A DNA stretch of 64,000 nucleotides, from the NCBI GenBank assembly GCA_017466865.1, contig JAFTTI010000013.1, forward strand, positions 62,001-126,000, read 5' to 3'. A program made the position numbers and the translations under genes. Positions 19,684-28,266 of the stretch are shown piece after piece (position 1 is the stretch's first letter; each line of letters opens with the position of its first letter). This DNA is from Oscillospiraceae bacterium. GTDB taxonomy: Bacteria > Bacillota > Clostridia > Oscillospirales > Ruminococcaceae. A model generated the notes under the pieces. It was given only the letters and a program-made list of their open reading frames with translations, ran no database searches and was not told where the DNA came from.

Positions 19684-22302
19684 TTACTTGAGAGCAGCAA
19701 TAGACTGCTCTATCTTTGCCATCTTTTCCTGTGCTTTGAGAAGTTTTGCCTTTTCAGCTTCAACCTGCTGTGCTGGTGCTTTTGAAATGAAGCCCTGATT
19801 GTTAAGTTTTCCGCTTGAGAAGTCAATATCCTTCTGAACGGATGCCTTTTCTTTATTAAGACGAGCAAGTTCTTTTTCCTTATCTACAAGGTCTGTAAGA
19901 GGAATGAAGATTCTTGCGGCATCGGTTACGCATGTTACTGCATTAGGCATATCGAATGTATCGCCTATTGTGATCTCGCTTGCTGATGCAAGTTTTTCAA
20001 AGAACATTGTTCCCATTGAGAAAACTTCTTTTTCCTTTGTTTCGATGAAGATATGAGCCTTAACCGAAGGAGGAACATTCATTTCTCCTCTGCGGTTACG
20101 AATTGCTCTTATAGCGTCTACTATCTTTTCGAATTTCTTTTCTTCATCAGCAAAATCAAGTGATTTATCATATACAGGGAATGATGAAAGCATAATCGCG
20201 CCTTCACCTTCGCAGAGTACCTGCCAGATTTCTTCTGTTATGAAAGGCATAAAGGGATGAAGGAGTTTGAGCATTCCTTTCATTACCCAGACAAGAACCG
20301 CCTGTGCTGTGGCTGCTGTTTCGCCGCCTGCCTGAATTCTTGGCTTTGTAAGTTCGATATACCAGTCACAATAAACATCCCAGATAAAGTCATATACCTT
20401 CTGTTCTGCAACGCCTATTTCAAATGCTTCGAGGTTTTCGTTAACATCCTTGGCAAGACGGTTGAAACGGCTTATAATCCATTTATCTTCGATATTGAGG
20501 TTTGAAGGAAGTTCTCCTGCCTTGAAATCATCGGGAAGGTTCATCATAATGAAACGGGATGCATTCCAGATTTTATTTGCAAAGCCTCTTGCTGCCTTAA
20601 CCTTGTCTTCGATGAAACGCATGTCGTTTCCGGGTGCGTTACCTGTTGCAAGCATAAAGCGGAGAGCGTCTGCGCCATATTCTTCGATGACAACAAGTGG
20701 GTCAATACCGTTTCCTAATGATTTTGACATCTTTCTTCCCTGTGCGTCACGCACAAGACCATGGATAAGAACAGTATTGAAAGGAGGTTTGCCCATATGT
20801 TCTATTCCTGAGAACATCATTCTTATTACCCAGAAGAAGATAATATCATATCCTGTTACGAGAGTTGATGTAGGATAGAAATAGTTAAGGTCTTCAGTGT
20901 TTTCGGGCCAGCCGAGTGTTGAGAAAGGCCAGAGCGCTGATGAGAACCATGTATCGAGAGTGTCTTCATCCTGACGCATGGGCTTTCCACACTTGGGACA
21001 TACTGCACCGTCTTCCTTTGTAACTACCATTTCGCCACATTCATCGCAGTAGAATGCAGGAATCTGATGTCCCCACCATACCTGACGGGAAATACACCAG
21101 TCTTTGATATTTTCAAGCCAGTGGAAATAAATCTTATCAAATCTTTCAGGAACAAACTTTGTTTCGCCGTTTCTTACAGCATCAATAGCAGGACCTGCGA
21201 GAGGTTCCATCTTAACGAACCACTGTGTTGAAACCTTGGGTTCAACTGTTGTTCCGCAACGATAACAAGTTCCTACATTATGGTTATAATCTTCAACCTT
21301 TATGAGTGCGCCTTCTGCTTCAAGGTCCTTAACGATTAATTCTCTTGCTTCATATCTGTCCATACCTGCATACTTGGGATAATCAGCAACAATTTTAGCA
21401 TCATCTGTAAGAACATTGATAACAGGAAGATTATGACGAAGACCAACTTCAAAGTCGTTGGGGTCGTGTGCGGGAGTAATTTTAACCACACCTGTTCCGA
21501 AATCCATTTCAACATAGGTATCTGCAACGATAGGGATTTCACGGTGAACGATAGGAAGAACTACTGTTTTACCTATCATATCCTTATATCTTTCGTCATC
21601 AGGATGAACAGCAACCGCTGTATCTCCGAGAAGTGTTTCGGGACGGGTTGTTGCGAGTTCGATATATCCGCTTCCATCTGAAAGAGGATAACGGAGATGC
21701 CAGAAATGTCCTGCCTGGTCTTCGTAGTTTACTTCAGCGTCAGAGATAGATGTCTTACAATGAGGACACCAGTTGATTATTCTTTCGCCTCTGTAAATAA
21801 GGCCCTTGTTATAGAGGTTTACAAAAACTTCTCTTACCGCCTTATTACAGCCTTCATCCATTGTGAAGCGTTCTCTTGACCAGTCACAAGATGAGCCGAG
21901 TTTTTTGAGCTGTTCAACAATTCTTCCACCGAACTTTTCTTTCCATGCCCAAGCTCTTTCCATAAATGCTTCACGGCCTATACCTTCTTTTGTAAGACCT
22001 TCTTCAGCCATCGCTGCAACGATTTTAGCTTCTGTTGCGATAGCGGCATGGTCTGTTCCCGGAAGCCACAATGCAGAATAGCCTGACATTCTCTTCCAAC
22101 GGATAAGAATATCCTGTAAAGTTTCGTCAAGTGCGTGTCCCATATGGAGCTGACCTGTTATATTAGGAGGAGGAATAACGATTGTGTAAGGTTCTTTCTT
22201 GCTGTCAACCTCTGCTTTAAAACATTCGTTATCCATCCAATATTTATAGATTTTGTCCTCTACCTGTGAGGGTTCATAAAGTTTGGAAAGTTCTTTTTTC
22301 AT
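19684..22302 (-). CDS. valS: Valyl-tRNA synthetase
   Basis: Class I synthetase of 872 residues, full length. The HIGH motif is seen as HMGH in GQLHMGHALDET, and KMSKS as GRKMSKSLGN. A CP1 editing domain and zinc-type cysteine pairs (CDEC, CPKC) lie between them. The C-terminal arm is a coiled coil (DKEKELARLNKEKASVQKDI). The leader after the promoter at 22336-22364 is only about 30 bases, so there is no T-box riboswitch. Confidence 0.98.
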   Translation of the reverse strand: MKKELSKLYEPSQVEDKIYKYWMDNECFKAEVDSKKEPYTIVIPPPNITGQLHMGHALDETLQDILIRWKRMSGYSALWLPGTDHAAIATEAKIVAAMAEEGLTKEGIGREAFMERAWAWKEKFGGRIVEQLKKLGSSCDWSRERFTMDEGCNKAVREVFVNLYNKGLIYRGERIINWCPHCKTSISDAEVNYEDQAGHFWHLRYPLSDGSGYIELATTRPETLLGDTAVAVHPDDERYKDMIGKTVVLPIVHREIPIVADTYVEMDFGTGVVKITPAHDPNDFEVGLRHNLPVINVLTDDAKIVADYPKYAGMDRYEARELIVKDLEAEGALIKVEDYNHNVGTCYRCGTTVEPKVSTQWFVKMEPLAGPAIDAVRNGETKFVPERFDKIYFHWLENIKDWCISRQVWWGHQIPAFYCDECGEMVVTKEDGAVCPKCGKPMRQDEDTLDTWFSSALWPFSTLGWPENTEDLNYFYPTSTLVTGYDIIFFWVIRMMFSGIEHMGKPPFNTVLIHGLVRDAQGRKMSKSLGNGIDPLVVIEEYGADALRFMLATGNAPGNDMRFIEDKVKAARGFANKIWNASRFIMMNLPDDFKAGELPSNLNIEDKWIISRFNRLAKDVNENLEAFEIGVAEQKVYDFIWDVYCDWYIELTKPRIQAGGETAATAQAVLVWVMKGMLKLLHPFMPFITEEIWQVLCEGEGAIMLSSFPVYDKSLDFADEEKKFEKIVDAIRAIRNRRGEMNVPPSVKAHIFIETKEKEVFSMGTMFFEKLASASEITIGDTFDMPNAVTCVTDAARIFIPLTDLVDKEKELARLNKEKASVQKDIDFSSGKLNNQGFISKAPAQQVEAEKAKLLKAQEKMAKIEQSIAALK

Positions 22303-22335
22303 AGCTATACTCCTTAAAAAATAAATCCAAATTAC

Positions 22336-22364
22336 ATTTTAGCATATATTTCGATTTATTGCAA
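22336..22364 (-). promoter_or_regulatory. Promoter of valS-folC
   Basis: Minus-strand TTGCAA (22359-22364), 17-base spacer, TAAAAT (22336-22341), with TGC before the -10 (extended -10). Confidence 0.75.
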
Positions 22365-22385
22365 CACATTTTCACCGTTAATTTA

Positions 22386-23459
22386 CTAAAAATTAAGTCC
22401 CATATTTCTGATATTTTCAATAAACATAGCGGGATTCTGTGAATAAAGAGCCGCTATCTGCTCTGAATGTCCGACATAGATATTAGGTGAATATTTTGTT
22501 GAAACCAGTTCTGCCATTCTTTCTGCGTCTGCTTCTCTTGCAGAGCCACTTGACTCATAGAATTTTCCGTTTTTATCAAACATTCTGAGAGAATAGGAAT
22601 GTGTTGTTCCTGCGGGGATAATTCCATAAATCTTATGTCTTGTTGTCTGTGTGAAAACAAATGCCCATACAAATTCTTCTGCTCTGAAAGCATCAAGTCC
22701 CGAAAGAACTATGTATTTATCTCCGAAAAGATTACCAAGGATATTATCGGCATTTTCTAAATCTTCTTCAAGTTCTTCTTCGGGTATACCCTTTTCTCTC
22801 ATCTTCTTGAAAAATCTTGAGGGAACAGAAAGACCTACTACAAGACCTATAACAAGAATTATTCCACCGATAACAGATGCGATTATAAGTGATATATGAG
22901 GATTATCCCATTCCGAAGGCGGCTGATAATAGAAAAGATAAGGCTCTATGTAATCAGTATAATCTCCCAGTCCGTAAGCTATCATCATTTCGTTGTAATA
23001 ACCTATAATGTCATCTTCAAGCGGATACATAGCTACTCTTGCATTTTTGCCTTTGTTGAAATACGGATAAGGCGTTGTTCTGGTTTCATCTGAAAGATAT
23101 TCATACATAGCGTTAGCGGCATCTTCGAATTCGGGAACATACTTTGAATCAACATATATAATAGCGTAATTTTCATCGCCGTAAGGAACAACATAATATC
23201 TTCCCTCATCATCTTCGGCACACCATTCGAGAACACTGTAAAAAGAAAGTTTTACAAGGTCTTTGGAATAGAAATATTCATCAAATTCAAGAACCTTTTC
23301 ATTTCTTTCATAAGTTTCCATTTTTTCATAGGACTTTGCAAAGAAAAGATAGTTTGATACATCAGATTGTCCGAAACATATAGCAAAAAACACAATTACT
23401 GCAATTACGGAACAAAGTATGATTATCGCAAGTGATCGTTTAACAAGCATCTTTCTCAT
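22386..23459 (-). CDS. Membrane protein of unknown function
   Basis: Not firmly recognised. The 357 residues begin with a signal-anchor helix (about 10-30). An extracytoplasmic stretch rich in Tyr, Glu and Asp follows to about 185, then a second helix (LIIASVIGGIILVIGLVVGL). A cytoplasmic domain of about 150 residues comes last, containing LSGLDAFRAEEFVWAFVF and ending in IRNMGLNF. It starts 6 bases after the rqcH stop, so it is the last gene of trmK-nif3-rqcH. Whether it shares a function with them is unknown. Confidence 0.8.
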   Translation of the reverse strand: MRKMLVKRSLAIIILCSVIAVIVFFAICFGQSDVSNYLFFAKSYEKMETYERNEKVLEFDEYFYSKDLVKLSFYSVLEWCAEDDEGRYYVVPYGDENYAIIYVDSKYVPEFEDAANAMYEYLSDETRTTPYPYFNKGKNARVAMYPLEDDIIGYYNEMMIAYGLGDYTDYIEPYLFYYQPPSEWDNPHISLIIASVIGGIILVIGLVVGLSVPSRFFKKMREKGIPEEELEEDLENADNILGNLFGDKYIVLSGLDAFRAEEFVWAFVFTQTTRHKIYGIIPAGTTHSYSLRMFDKNGKFYESSGSAREADAERMAELVSTKYSPNIYVGHSEQIAALYSQNPAMFIENIRNMGLNF

Positions 23460-23465
23460 TTTTCA

Positions 23466-25214
23466 TTACCCCTTTTTAAGTTTTCCGACGATTTCTTCAT
23501 CGGGTTTGACATAAAGTGTTCTGTTATTTGTAAATATAACCATACCTGGTTTTGAACCTGCAGGTTTTTTTACAAATTTTACTTCAACATAGTCAACGGG
23601 AACTTGAGCTGAATTTTTTCCTTTACTGTGATATGCCGCAAGAACAGCCGCTTCGATTATCGTTTCATCCGAAACATCGTTGCCCTCTGCACAGATGATG
23701 ACATGTGAACCCGGAATATCTTTTGTGTGAAGCCATATATCTGTTTTTTCTGCAATTTTTAAAGTAAGTTTGTCGTTCTGTTTATTGTTTCTTCCGACAA
23801 GAATCTTAAAACCATCTGACGATACAAATTCCATAGGAGGAAGTTCTTTGGGTGGTTTCTGTTTTCCGCTTTTAAGTCTTAAATATCCTTGTTCAGCAAG
23901 TTCCTGACGGAGAAGAAGAACTTCGTTTTCTGTTGTTGAACGCATAAGAGAATCAAGAACGCTGTCGATATAGATAAGTTCTTTTTCGCCCTTTTCGATA
24001 AGTTCTGTAAGTTTTATTTCTGCGTTAACAGATTTTCTGTATTCGGAATAATATTTCTGTGCGTTCTGAGCTGGAGAAAGGCGTTCATCAAGAGTAATTT
24101 CGATTTCTTTATTATCATCATAATAGTTTTCGAGAACGGCTTTTTTCTGTCCTTTTTCAAGACGCCATATATTAGCGTTAATAAGGTCGCCCTTAAGCTT
24201 CAAATCATCCTTTAAATCACATTCTCTGAGTTCTTCTCGCTGTAATGCAAGTTTTCGGGAAATTCGTTCTGAAGTGTTTGAAAGAAACTTTATCATATCC
24301 GAAGAACGCTGTTTGAGACGGTTTGAATTATCCCTTTCAGAGTAGAATTTATCAAGTGTTTCCCCTGCTGTAGAGAAACTTTTTGATGTCATAAGATCTC
24401 CGTACTGTTTAATATCTGTGAAACAGAAATCTTTAAGATTATTATTTTCATCGGTAAGAACTGTAAAATTACAATTACCCGACAAGAGTTTTTCTCTTTC
24501 AGAAAAAATATAATCACAGAGTTTATCAAAAGTTTTTTCGTCAATATCTTCGAGAGCCATATCTTTTCCTGATGTTCTATCAACACATTCTCTTGCGAAC
24601 AAGGGAGATATTCCTTCAAAAGTAGAAACAAGACATTTTGAAAGATCGTTGTTATGCAGAGAAAAGAGTTTTTCTCTGATTTCTTCTTTTTCTGAATAAA
24701 GGAAAGAAATCTTTTCTGGTTTCGGAGGGAGAGTATATGTCATTCCGGGAAGAACCATTCTCTCTCTTGACATTTCAGCGTCTACCCTTCTTATAGCGTC
24801 TATAACTCTTCCCTCACCTGAAATGAGGATGATATTCGAGCATCTTCCCATAATTTCTATGGCAACGGTTACCTTAACCATATCGCCGATTTCATTCATA
24901 CATTCAAAATCAAAATAAAGTATTCTTTCAAGACCATCCTGACGGATAGAAAGAAGCTTTCCACCACCCAGATGCTTTCTCATAAGCATACAGAACATTG
25001 GCGGTGTTTTAGGGTTTTCAGGAGATGTTTCTGTGATGTGTACTCTTGCACAGTTAGCTCCCGATGAAAAAAGTAATTTTTTCGTACTTCCTTCAGACCT
25101 TATCGCAATGATTATTTCATCCCTTGAAGGCTGATATACTTTATCTATTCTCCCTCCTATAAGAGAGGAGAGTTCTTGTTTTACAGCATATAAAAATGCT
25201 CCGTCGAGTGCCAT
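23466..25214 (-). CDS. rqcH: Ribosome-associated quality control protein RqcH (NFACT family)
   Basis: Binds obstructed 50S subunits carrying peptidyl-tRNA and recruits Ala-tRNA for C-terminal alanine tailing of stalled chains. The 582 residues show the NFACT-N region (PPMFCMLMRKHLGGG, EIMGRCSNIILI), a coiled-coil middle and the NFACT-R domain (IWLHTKDIPGSHVII). The Asp-Arg pair known to matter for tRNA binding in Bacillus RqcH (AGLDRI) reads GLERI here, near residues 96-97, a conservative change. GGAGG is 6 bases before the ATG. Related proteins were first named fibronectin-binding (FbpA/PavA), so older labels may differ. Confidence 0.92.
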   Translation of the reverse strand: MALDGAFLYAVKQELSSLIGGRIDKVYQPSRDEIIIAIRSEGSTKKLLFSSGANCARVHITETSPENPKTPPMFCMLMRKHLGGGKLLSIRQDGLERILYFDFECMNEIGDMVKVTVAIEIMGRCSNIILISGEGRVIDAIRRVDAEMSRERMVLPGMTYTLPPKPEKISFLYSEKEEIREKLFSLHNNDLSKCLVSTFEGISPLFARECVDRTSGKDMALEDIDEKTFDKLCDYIFSEREKLLSGNCNFTVLTDENNNLKDFCFTDIKQYGDLMTSKSFSTAGETLDKFYSERDNSNRLKQRSSDMIKFLSNTSERISRKLALQREELRECDLKDDLKLKGDLINANIWRLEKGQKKAVLENYYDDNKEIEITLDERLSPAQNAQKYYSEYRKSVNAEIKLTELIEKGEKELIYIDSVLDSLMRSTTENEVLLLRQELAEQGYLRLKSGKQKPPKELPPMEFVSSDGFKILVGRNNKQNDKLTLKIAEKTDIWLHTKDIPGSHVIICAEGNDVSDETIIEAAVLAAYHSKGKNSAQVPVDYVEVKFVKKPAGSKPGMVIFTNNRTLYVKPDEEIVGKLKKG

Positions 25215-25229
25215 AAATCCTCCATCTGA

Positions 25230-26024
25230 TTAAAATTCGTATTCCACTATATCTGTTCCGTTTTCGGCAGGTAAAAACTCTACATCAGAGATTTCTGAAG
25301 AAAGAAGTTTTACGAGATAATCAACCATTATAACTTCGGTATGATAATGTCCGCAATCGAAAAGAGATATCGAAAAATTTTTTGCCGCTATCCAGCGATC
25401 GTGTTTTACATCGCCGCAGATATAAGCATCTGCGCCTCTTTCACAGGCAAGAGTGAGAAGTGAACCACCGCCGCCTGAACAATATGCGATTTTCTTTATC
25501 TTATTTTTTCCAGGGCAGTATTTTACAACTGTGCAACCAAAGATTTTTTTGAGCATTTCTGCTGTCTCTTTTGGAGTAAATTCTTTTTCTGAAACACACA
25601 CTTTTCCATAACCATAATCTTCGCCGACAACCTCGAGAATTTCTGGGTTTTCTTCAAGGGAAAAAGGCTCTTTTAACATATCGAAAATAATATCATTTAT
25701 TCCGCCCTTTGCAACATCAAGGCAGGTATGTGTGCAGATTGCAGAAATGCCGTATCTTGCAAGATTATAGATGGGGGTTCTTTTATCAATATTCCCGAAT
25801 TCTTCATATCTGAAATTAAAAACAGGGTGATGAGAAATTATAAGGTCTGCACCCTTTTCTTTAGCTTCTTCAATAACATCATTTGTTATATCGAGTGCTA
25901 TTAAAACTTTTGAAACGGTATCTTCTCTATCTCCTACAAGAATACCTGAATTATCATATTTATCCGCCCTCTTAAAAGGCGCTGATTTATCTAAAATATC
26001 GTAGATTTTACCTACTGTTGTCAT
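25230..26024 (-). CDS. Nif3-like dinuclear metal centre protein (YqfO family)
   Basis: The 264 residues have the family's metal ligands: SHHPVFNF, HTCLDVAKGG, and the C-terminal GHYHTE. It is the short form, without the long insert of Bacillus YqfO. It lies directly between trmK (2 bases) and rqcH (15 bases). The trmK-nif3 pairing is conserved in Firmicutes. The biochemical role is not settled; GTP cyclohydrolase I type 2 is a common but unproven label. Confidence 0.92.
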   Translation of the reverse strand: MTTVGKIYDILDKSAPFKRADKYDNSGILVGDREDTVSKVLIALDITNDVIEEAKEKGADLIISHHPVFNFRYEEFGNIDKRTPIYNLARYGISAICTHTCLDVAKGGINDIIFDMLKEPFSLEENPEILEVVGEDYGYGKVCVSEKEFTPKETAEMLKKIFGCTVVKYCPGKNKIKKIAYCSGGGGSLLTLACERGADAYICGDVKHDRWIAAKNFSISLFDCGHYHTEVIMVDYLVKLLSSEISDVEFLPAENGTDIVEYEF

Positions 26025-26026
26025 AG

Positions 26027-26704
26027 TTATCTTCCTTTCAGAAAATCGTCAAAGATTTTTGCAATATTTTCGTGTTCTTCTATGTCTTTTGTATCGCCTG
26101 ATTGTTTCATTCCGTTTATAATTTTATTTTCTTTTGAGAAAAAAAGTTCGGCATAGGCTATATTATGAGGGTTTTTGTTATCAGAAATTTTTCCGAGCCA
26201 TTTTTCTTTTAAAGAAACATTTTCTTTTTTTATTCCTGTGTATTTAGAGCAAATAACTGTATACGCGTGGCTTTTATCAGAGGCACATTCTTCTTTTACA
26301 ATTTCATATCCGTTTTTCATAAGGGATTCCCGGAGAATCTCGGGCTTTGTCATTGGTTGCAAAACAAGGTTTACATTATTTTTAAGCCACTCTGTTCTGA
26401 GAACTATATCTGTTATAAGTTCTCCACCCATTCCCGCTATAACAACATCGGTTATGCCATCGGGAGAGATATTATCAAGTCCGTCAGACTTTATAACTTC
26501 TGCTTTATCAGAAAGATTATTTTTTTCAATAGTTGTTTTTGCTGATAAAAGCGGACCATCCGCTATATCACAAGCTATTGCGGAAACAGATTTTCCACTC
26601 ATAAGAAGATGTGCAACAAGATAGGCATGGTCTGTTCCTACATCGCAGACTTTTCCGCCTTCTGTCACAAATTTCGCGCAAAGTGATAATCTTTCATCAA
26701 GCAT
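26027..26704 (-). CDS. trmK: tRNA (adenine22-N1)-methyltransferase
   Basis: SAM-dependent enzyme that makes m1A22 in the D-loop of tRNA. The 225 residues open with LDERLSLCAKFV and the SAM site VCDVGTDHAYL. ACDI follows, and then the signature VIAGMGGELI. The C-terminal half is a helical region. GGGGG is 6 bases before the ATG. First gene of the trmK-nif3-rqcH unit. Confidence 0.94.
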   Translation of the reverse strand: MLDERLSLCAKFVTEGGKVCDVGTDHAYLVAHLLMSGKSVSAIACDIADGPLLSAKTTIEKNNLSDKAEVIKSDGLDNISPDGITDVVIAGMGGELITDIVLRTEWLKNNVNLVLQPMTKPEILRESLMKNGYEIVKEECASDKSHAYTVICSKYTGIKKENVSLKEKWLGKISDNKNPHNIAYAELFFSKENKIINGMKQSGDTKDIEEHENIAKIFDDFLKGR

Positions 26705-26728
26705 AAAAATCCCCCAGAAATACAGAAT

Positions 26729-26760
26729 AAGGGCGCACTCCCCTAAAGGAGACGCCCTTT
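26729..26760 (-). terminator. Possible terminator after the DUF1858 gene
   Basis: Imperfect stem GGGCG..CTCC with GGAG..CGCCC just after the stop at 26770. The T run on the minus strand is poor, so function is uncertain. Confidence 0.5.
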
Positions 26761-26769
26761 AAGACTTTT

Positions 26770-26973
26770 TTACTTATCGGCTAAAAAAGCGTTGATTTTA
26801 GCAACGAGTTCATCAGCATTTACGCCATGAACTTCACAAGCCTGTGCTATTGATTCTCCTCTTGCTGAAGGACAGCCAAGACAATGCATACCCATTTCAA
26901 GAAAGAAAGGAGCTGTGTCTGTATTCATATCGAGAACATCGCCTATGATTGAATCTTTTGTTATCTGTGCCAT
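26770..26973 (-). CDS. DUF1858 domain protein
   Basis: A 67-residue protein starting MAQITKDSIIGDVL with the family signature MHCLGCPSA, which has a CxxC pair. Such domains are found alone or fused to hybrid cluster and ScdA-type proteins and are thought to be involved in iron-sulfur or redox chemistry; the exact role is unknown. I chose ATG 26973 because GGAGG lies 9 bases before it; the longer frame to 26994 lacks a site. It has its own promoter. Confidence 0.88.
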   Translation of the reverse strand: MAQITKDSIIGDVLDMNTDTAPFFLEMGMHCLGCPSARGESIAQACEVHGVNADELVAKINAFLADK

Positions 26974-27011
26974 TTTAAATATTCCTCCGATCAAAAAATT
27001 TCAACAAAAAT

Positions 27012-27040
27012 ATTATACCACAATATCTATATTTATGCAA
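27012..27040 (-). promoter_or_regulatory. Promoter of the DUF1858 gene
   Basis: Minus-strand TTGCAT (27035-27040), 17-base spacer, TATAAT (27012-27017). Confidence 0.75.
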
Positions 27041-27042
27041 GT

Positions 27043-27077
27043 AAAAAAACATCCCGCATCATAAGATACGGGATGTT
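27043..27077 (-). terminator. Terminator of the zinc-ribbon gene
   Basis: AACATCCCG/CGGGATGTT hairpin (27048-27056 with 27069-27077) followed on the minus strand by a run of seven T. Confidence 0.88.
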
Positions 27078-27091
27078 GTAAATTTCAGAAA

Positions 27092-27370
27092 TTAGCCCTG
27101 TTCTTTCTGCTTAGCGAAACATTCGCTGCAGTATACAGGTCTGTCTTCACGGGGCTTGAAAGGAACCTTAGCTTCTGCGCCGCAAGCAGCACATGTTGCT
27201 GTGAACATTTCTCTTTCGCCCTTAGCAGCGTTCTTTCTTGCATCACGGCAAGCCTTACATCTCTGGGGTTCGTTTACAAAGCCTTTTTCTGCATAGAATT
27301 CCTGTTCGCCTGCTGTGAACACAAATTCGTTGCCGCATTCTTTGCATACAAGTGTCTTGTCTTCGTACAT
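27092..27370 (-). CDS. Small zinc-ribbon protein
   Basis: A 92-residue protein with four CxxC pairs: CKEC, CKAC, CAAC and CSEC. It starts MYEDKTLVCKECGNEFVF, followed by a GEQEFYAEKGF segment typical of the 'probable zinc-ribbon' family. Two zinc knuckles are likely; function is unknown. I chose ATG 27370 with GAGGG 8 bases upstream. The longer frame would read through a tRNA-like region and is rejected. Its leader contains that tRNA-like element (27399-27470). Confidence 0.88.
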   Translation of the reverse strand: MYEDKTLVCKECGNEFVFTAGEQEFYAEKGFVNEPQRCKACRDARKNAAKGEREMFTATCAACGAEAKVPFKPREDRPVYCSECFAKQKEQG

Positions 27371-27398
27371 AGTGTTTCCCTCACTTAAAATATTTTTT

Positions 27399-27470
27399 GC
27401 CTCAGACGGACTTGCACCGACACCTTTGATGTAAAAAAACAACAACGCTCTGCAATTAAGCTATTTGGCC
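27399..27470 (-). pseudogene. tRNA-like relic in the leader of the zinc-ribbon gene
   Basis: A 72-base stretch with clear tRNA features on the minus strand. It has TA then GCTT..GAGC as a D-arm, and a T-arm-like GTCGG-TGCAAGT-CCGTC with only one mismatch. The acceptor ends GCC and GGC pair, with mismatches inside. The anticodon stem is poor, its loop is enlarged by a T run, the D-loop lacks one G and there is no CCA. A working tRNA is unlikely. It could be a dead tRNA or a tRNA mimic in an mRNA leader. The GGTGCAAGTCC string also recalls part of cobalamin riboswitches, but the rest of that motif is absent. Confidence 0.4.
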
Positions 27471-27473
27471 ATA

Positions 27474-27495
27474 TAAAACAGCCGAAGCTGTTTAT
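27474..27495 (-). terminator. Terminator of the sigma factor gene
   Basis: AAACAGC-TTCG-GCTGTTT hairpin on the minus strand, just after the stop at 27499, followed by TTATAT. The tRNA-like element starts immediately after it. Confidence 0.7.
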
Positions 27496-27498
27496 TTC

Positions 27499-28071
27499 TT
27501 ATAAATTTCCGTTGTGAAACGCAAGACGAAGTTTTTTTCTTACCCTCTGAAGTGCGTTATCAACAGTTTTCGGGGATGCCCCTATTGTTCCGGCTATGTT
27601 TTCATACGACTCACCCTTAAGGAAAAGCTTGAAAACTTTTCTTTCTTTATCCGAAAAATTTTCTTTCATTATCCTTGAAACTTCTTCTGAAAGAAGTTTT
27701 GAAAAAAATATACTTTCGGGAGTGTTATTATCAGGTTCGGAATCTGAGGGTTCTTCGTATACTTCCATTTCTCTTTTAGGCAAAGCAGATATCATCTTAT
27801 TAAAGATGCATTTATTTGCATAAGTTGAAAAAGAAACATTTTTCTGAGGATTGAACGCTCTTACTGCGCTTAAAAGCCCTAAAAAGCCTTCCTGCATCAT
27901 ATCTTCACGCTCTGAAAAATCAACACGCATAGCATATGCCTTGGATTTCACAACATAAGCATATCTCGAAACTATGACAGGAATTAAATCCTCTCCCTCG
28001 TGGCAAAGGGCGACAAGCTGTTCATCCGTCATTGACGAAAATTTATCTCCTTCTACGGAATTATGCTGCAT
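27499..28071 (-). CDS. SigH-type RNA polymerase sigma factor
   Basis: A sigma-70 family factor of 190 residues. Region 2 shows MTDEQLVALCHEG near the N-terminus and EDMMQEGFLGLLSAVRAFNP with FSTYA. Region 4 shows ERKVFKLFLKGESYENIA followed by SPKTVDNALQRVRKKL, very like the transition-state/sporulation factor SigH (Spo0H). It would direct polymerase to its own promoter class. It is somewhat shorter than Bacillus SigH (about 218). Whether it is the true SigH or a paralog cannot be settled here. AAGGGGTG lies 6 bases before ATG 28071. Confidence 0.88.
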   Translation of the reverse strand: MQHNSVEGDKFSSMTDEQLVALCHEGEDLIPVIVSRYAYVVKSKAYAMRVDFSEREDMMQEGFLGLLSAVRAFNPQKNVSFSTYANKCIFNKMISALPKREMEVYEEPSDSEPDNNTPESIFFSKLLSEEVSRIMKENFSDKERKVFKLFLKGESYENIAGTIGASPKTVDNALQRVRKKLRLAFHNGNL

Positions 28072-28115
28072 AATACACCCCTTAATGATATTGAAAACAT
28101 ATCTTCACATTCTTT

Positions 28116-28144
28116 ATCTTATCAGTTGTACATAAATTTGTCAA
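28116..28144 (-). promoter_or_regulatory. Promoter of the sigma factor gene
   Basis: Minus-strand TTGACA (28139-28144), 17-base spacer, TAAGAT (28116-28121). Confidence 0.8.
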
Positions 28145-28225
28145 GAATTATTAAAAATAATTTCTATTTTGGACAAAAAACGAACACCAAATATATCCAA
28201 TTACACCAAAAACAATCTAATAGAC

Positions 28226-28261
28226 AAATACAGCCTATGCAATATTGCAAAGGCTGTATCA
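28226..28261 (-). terminator. Terminator after the fumarase beta gene
   Basis: ATACAGCCT/AGGCTGTAT outer stem (28228-28236 with 28251-28259) with an inner GCAATATTGC palindrome. It follows the stop at 28267; the T run is short. Confidence 0.65.
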
Positions 28262-28266
28262 AAAAA

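Noticed and set aside
22303-22385. T-box riboswitch upstream of valS
   Set aside because: The leader after the promoter is only about 30 bases and has no T-box sequence or specifier stem.
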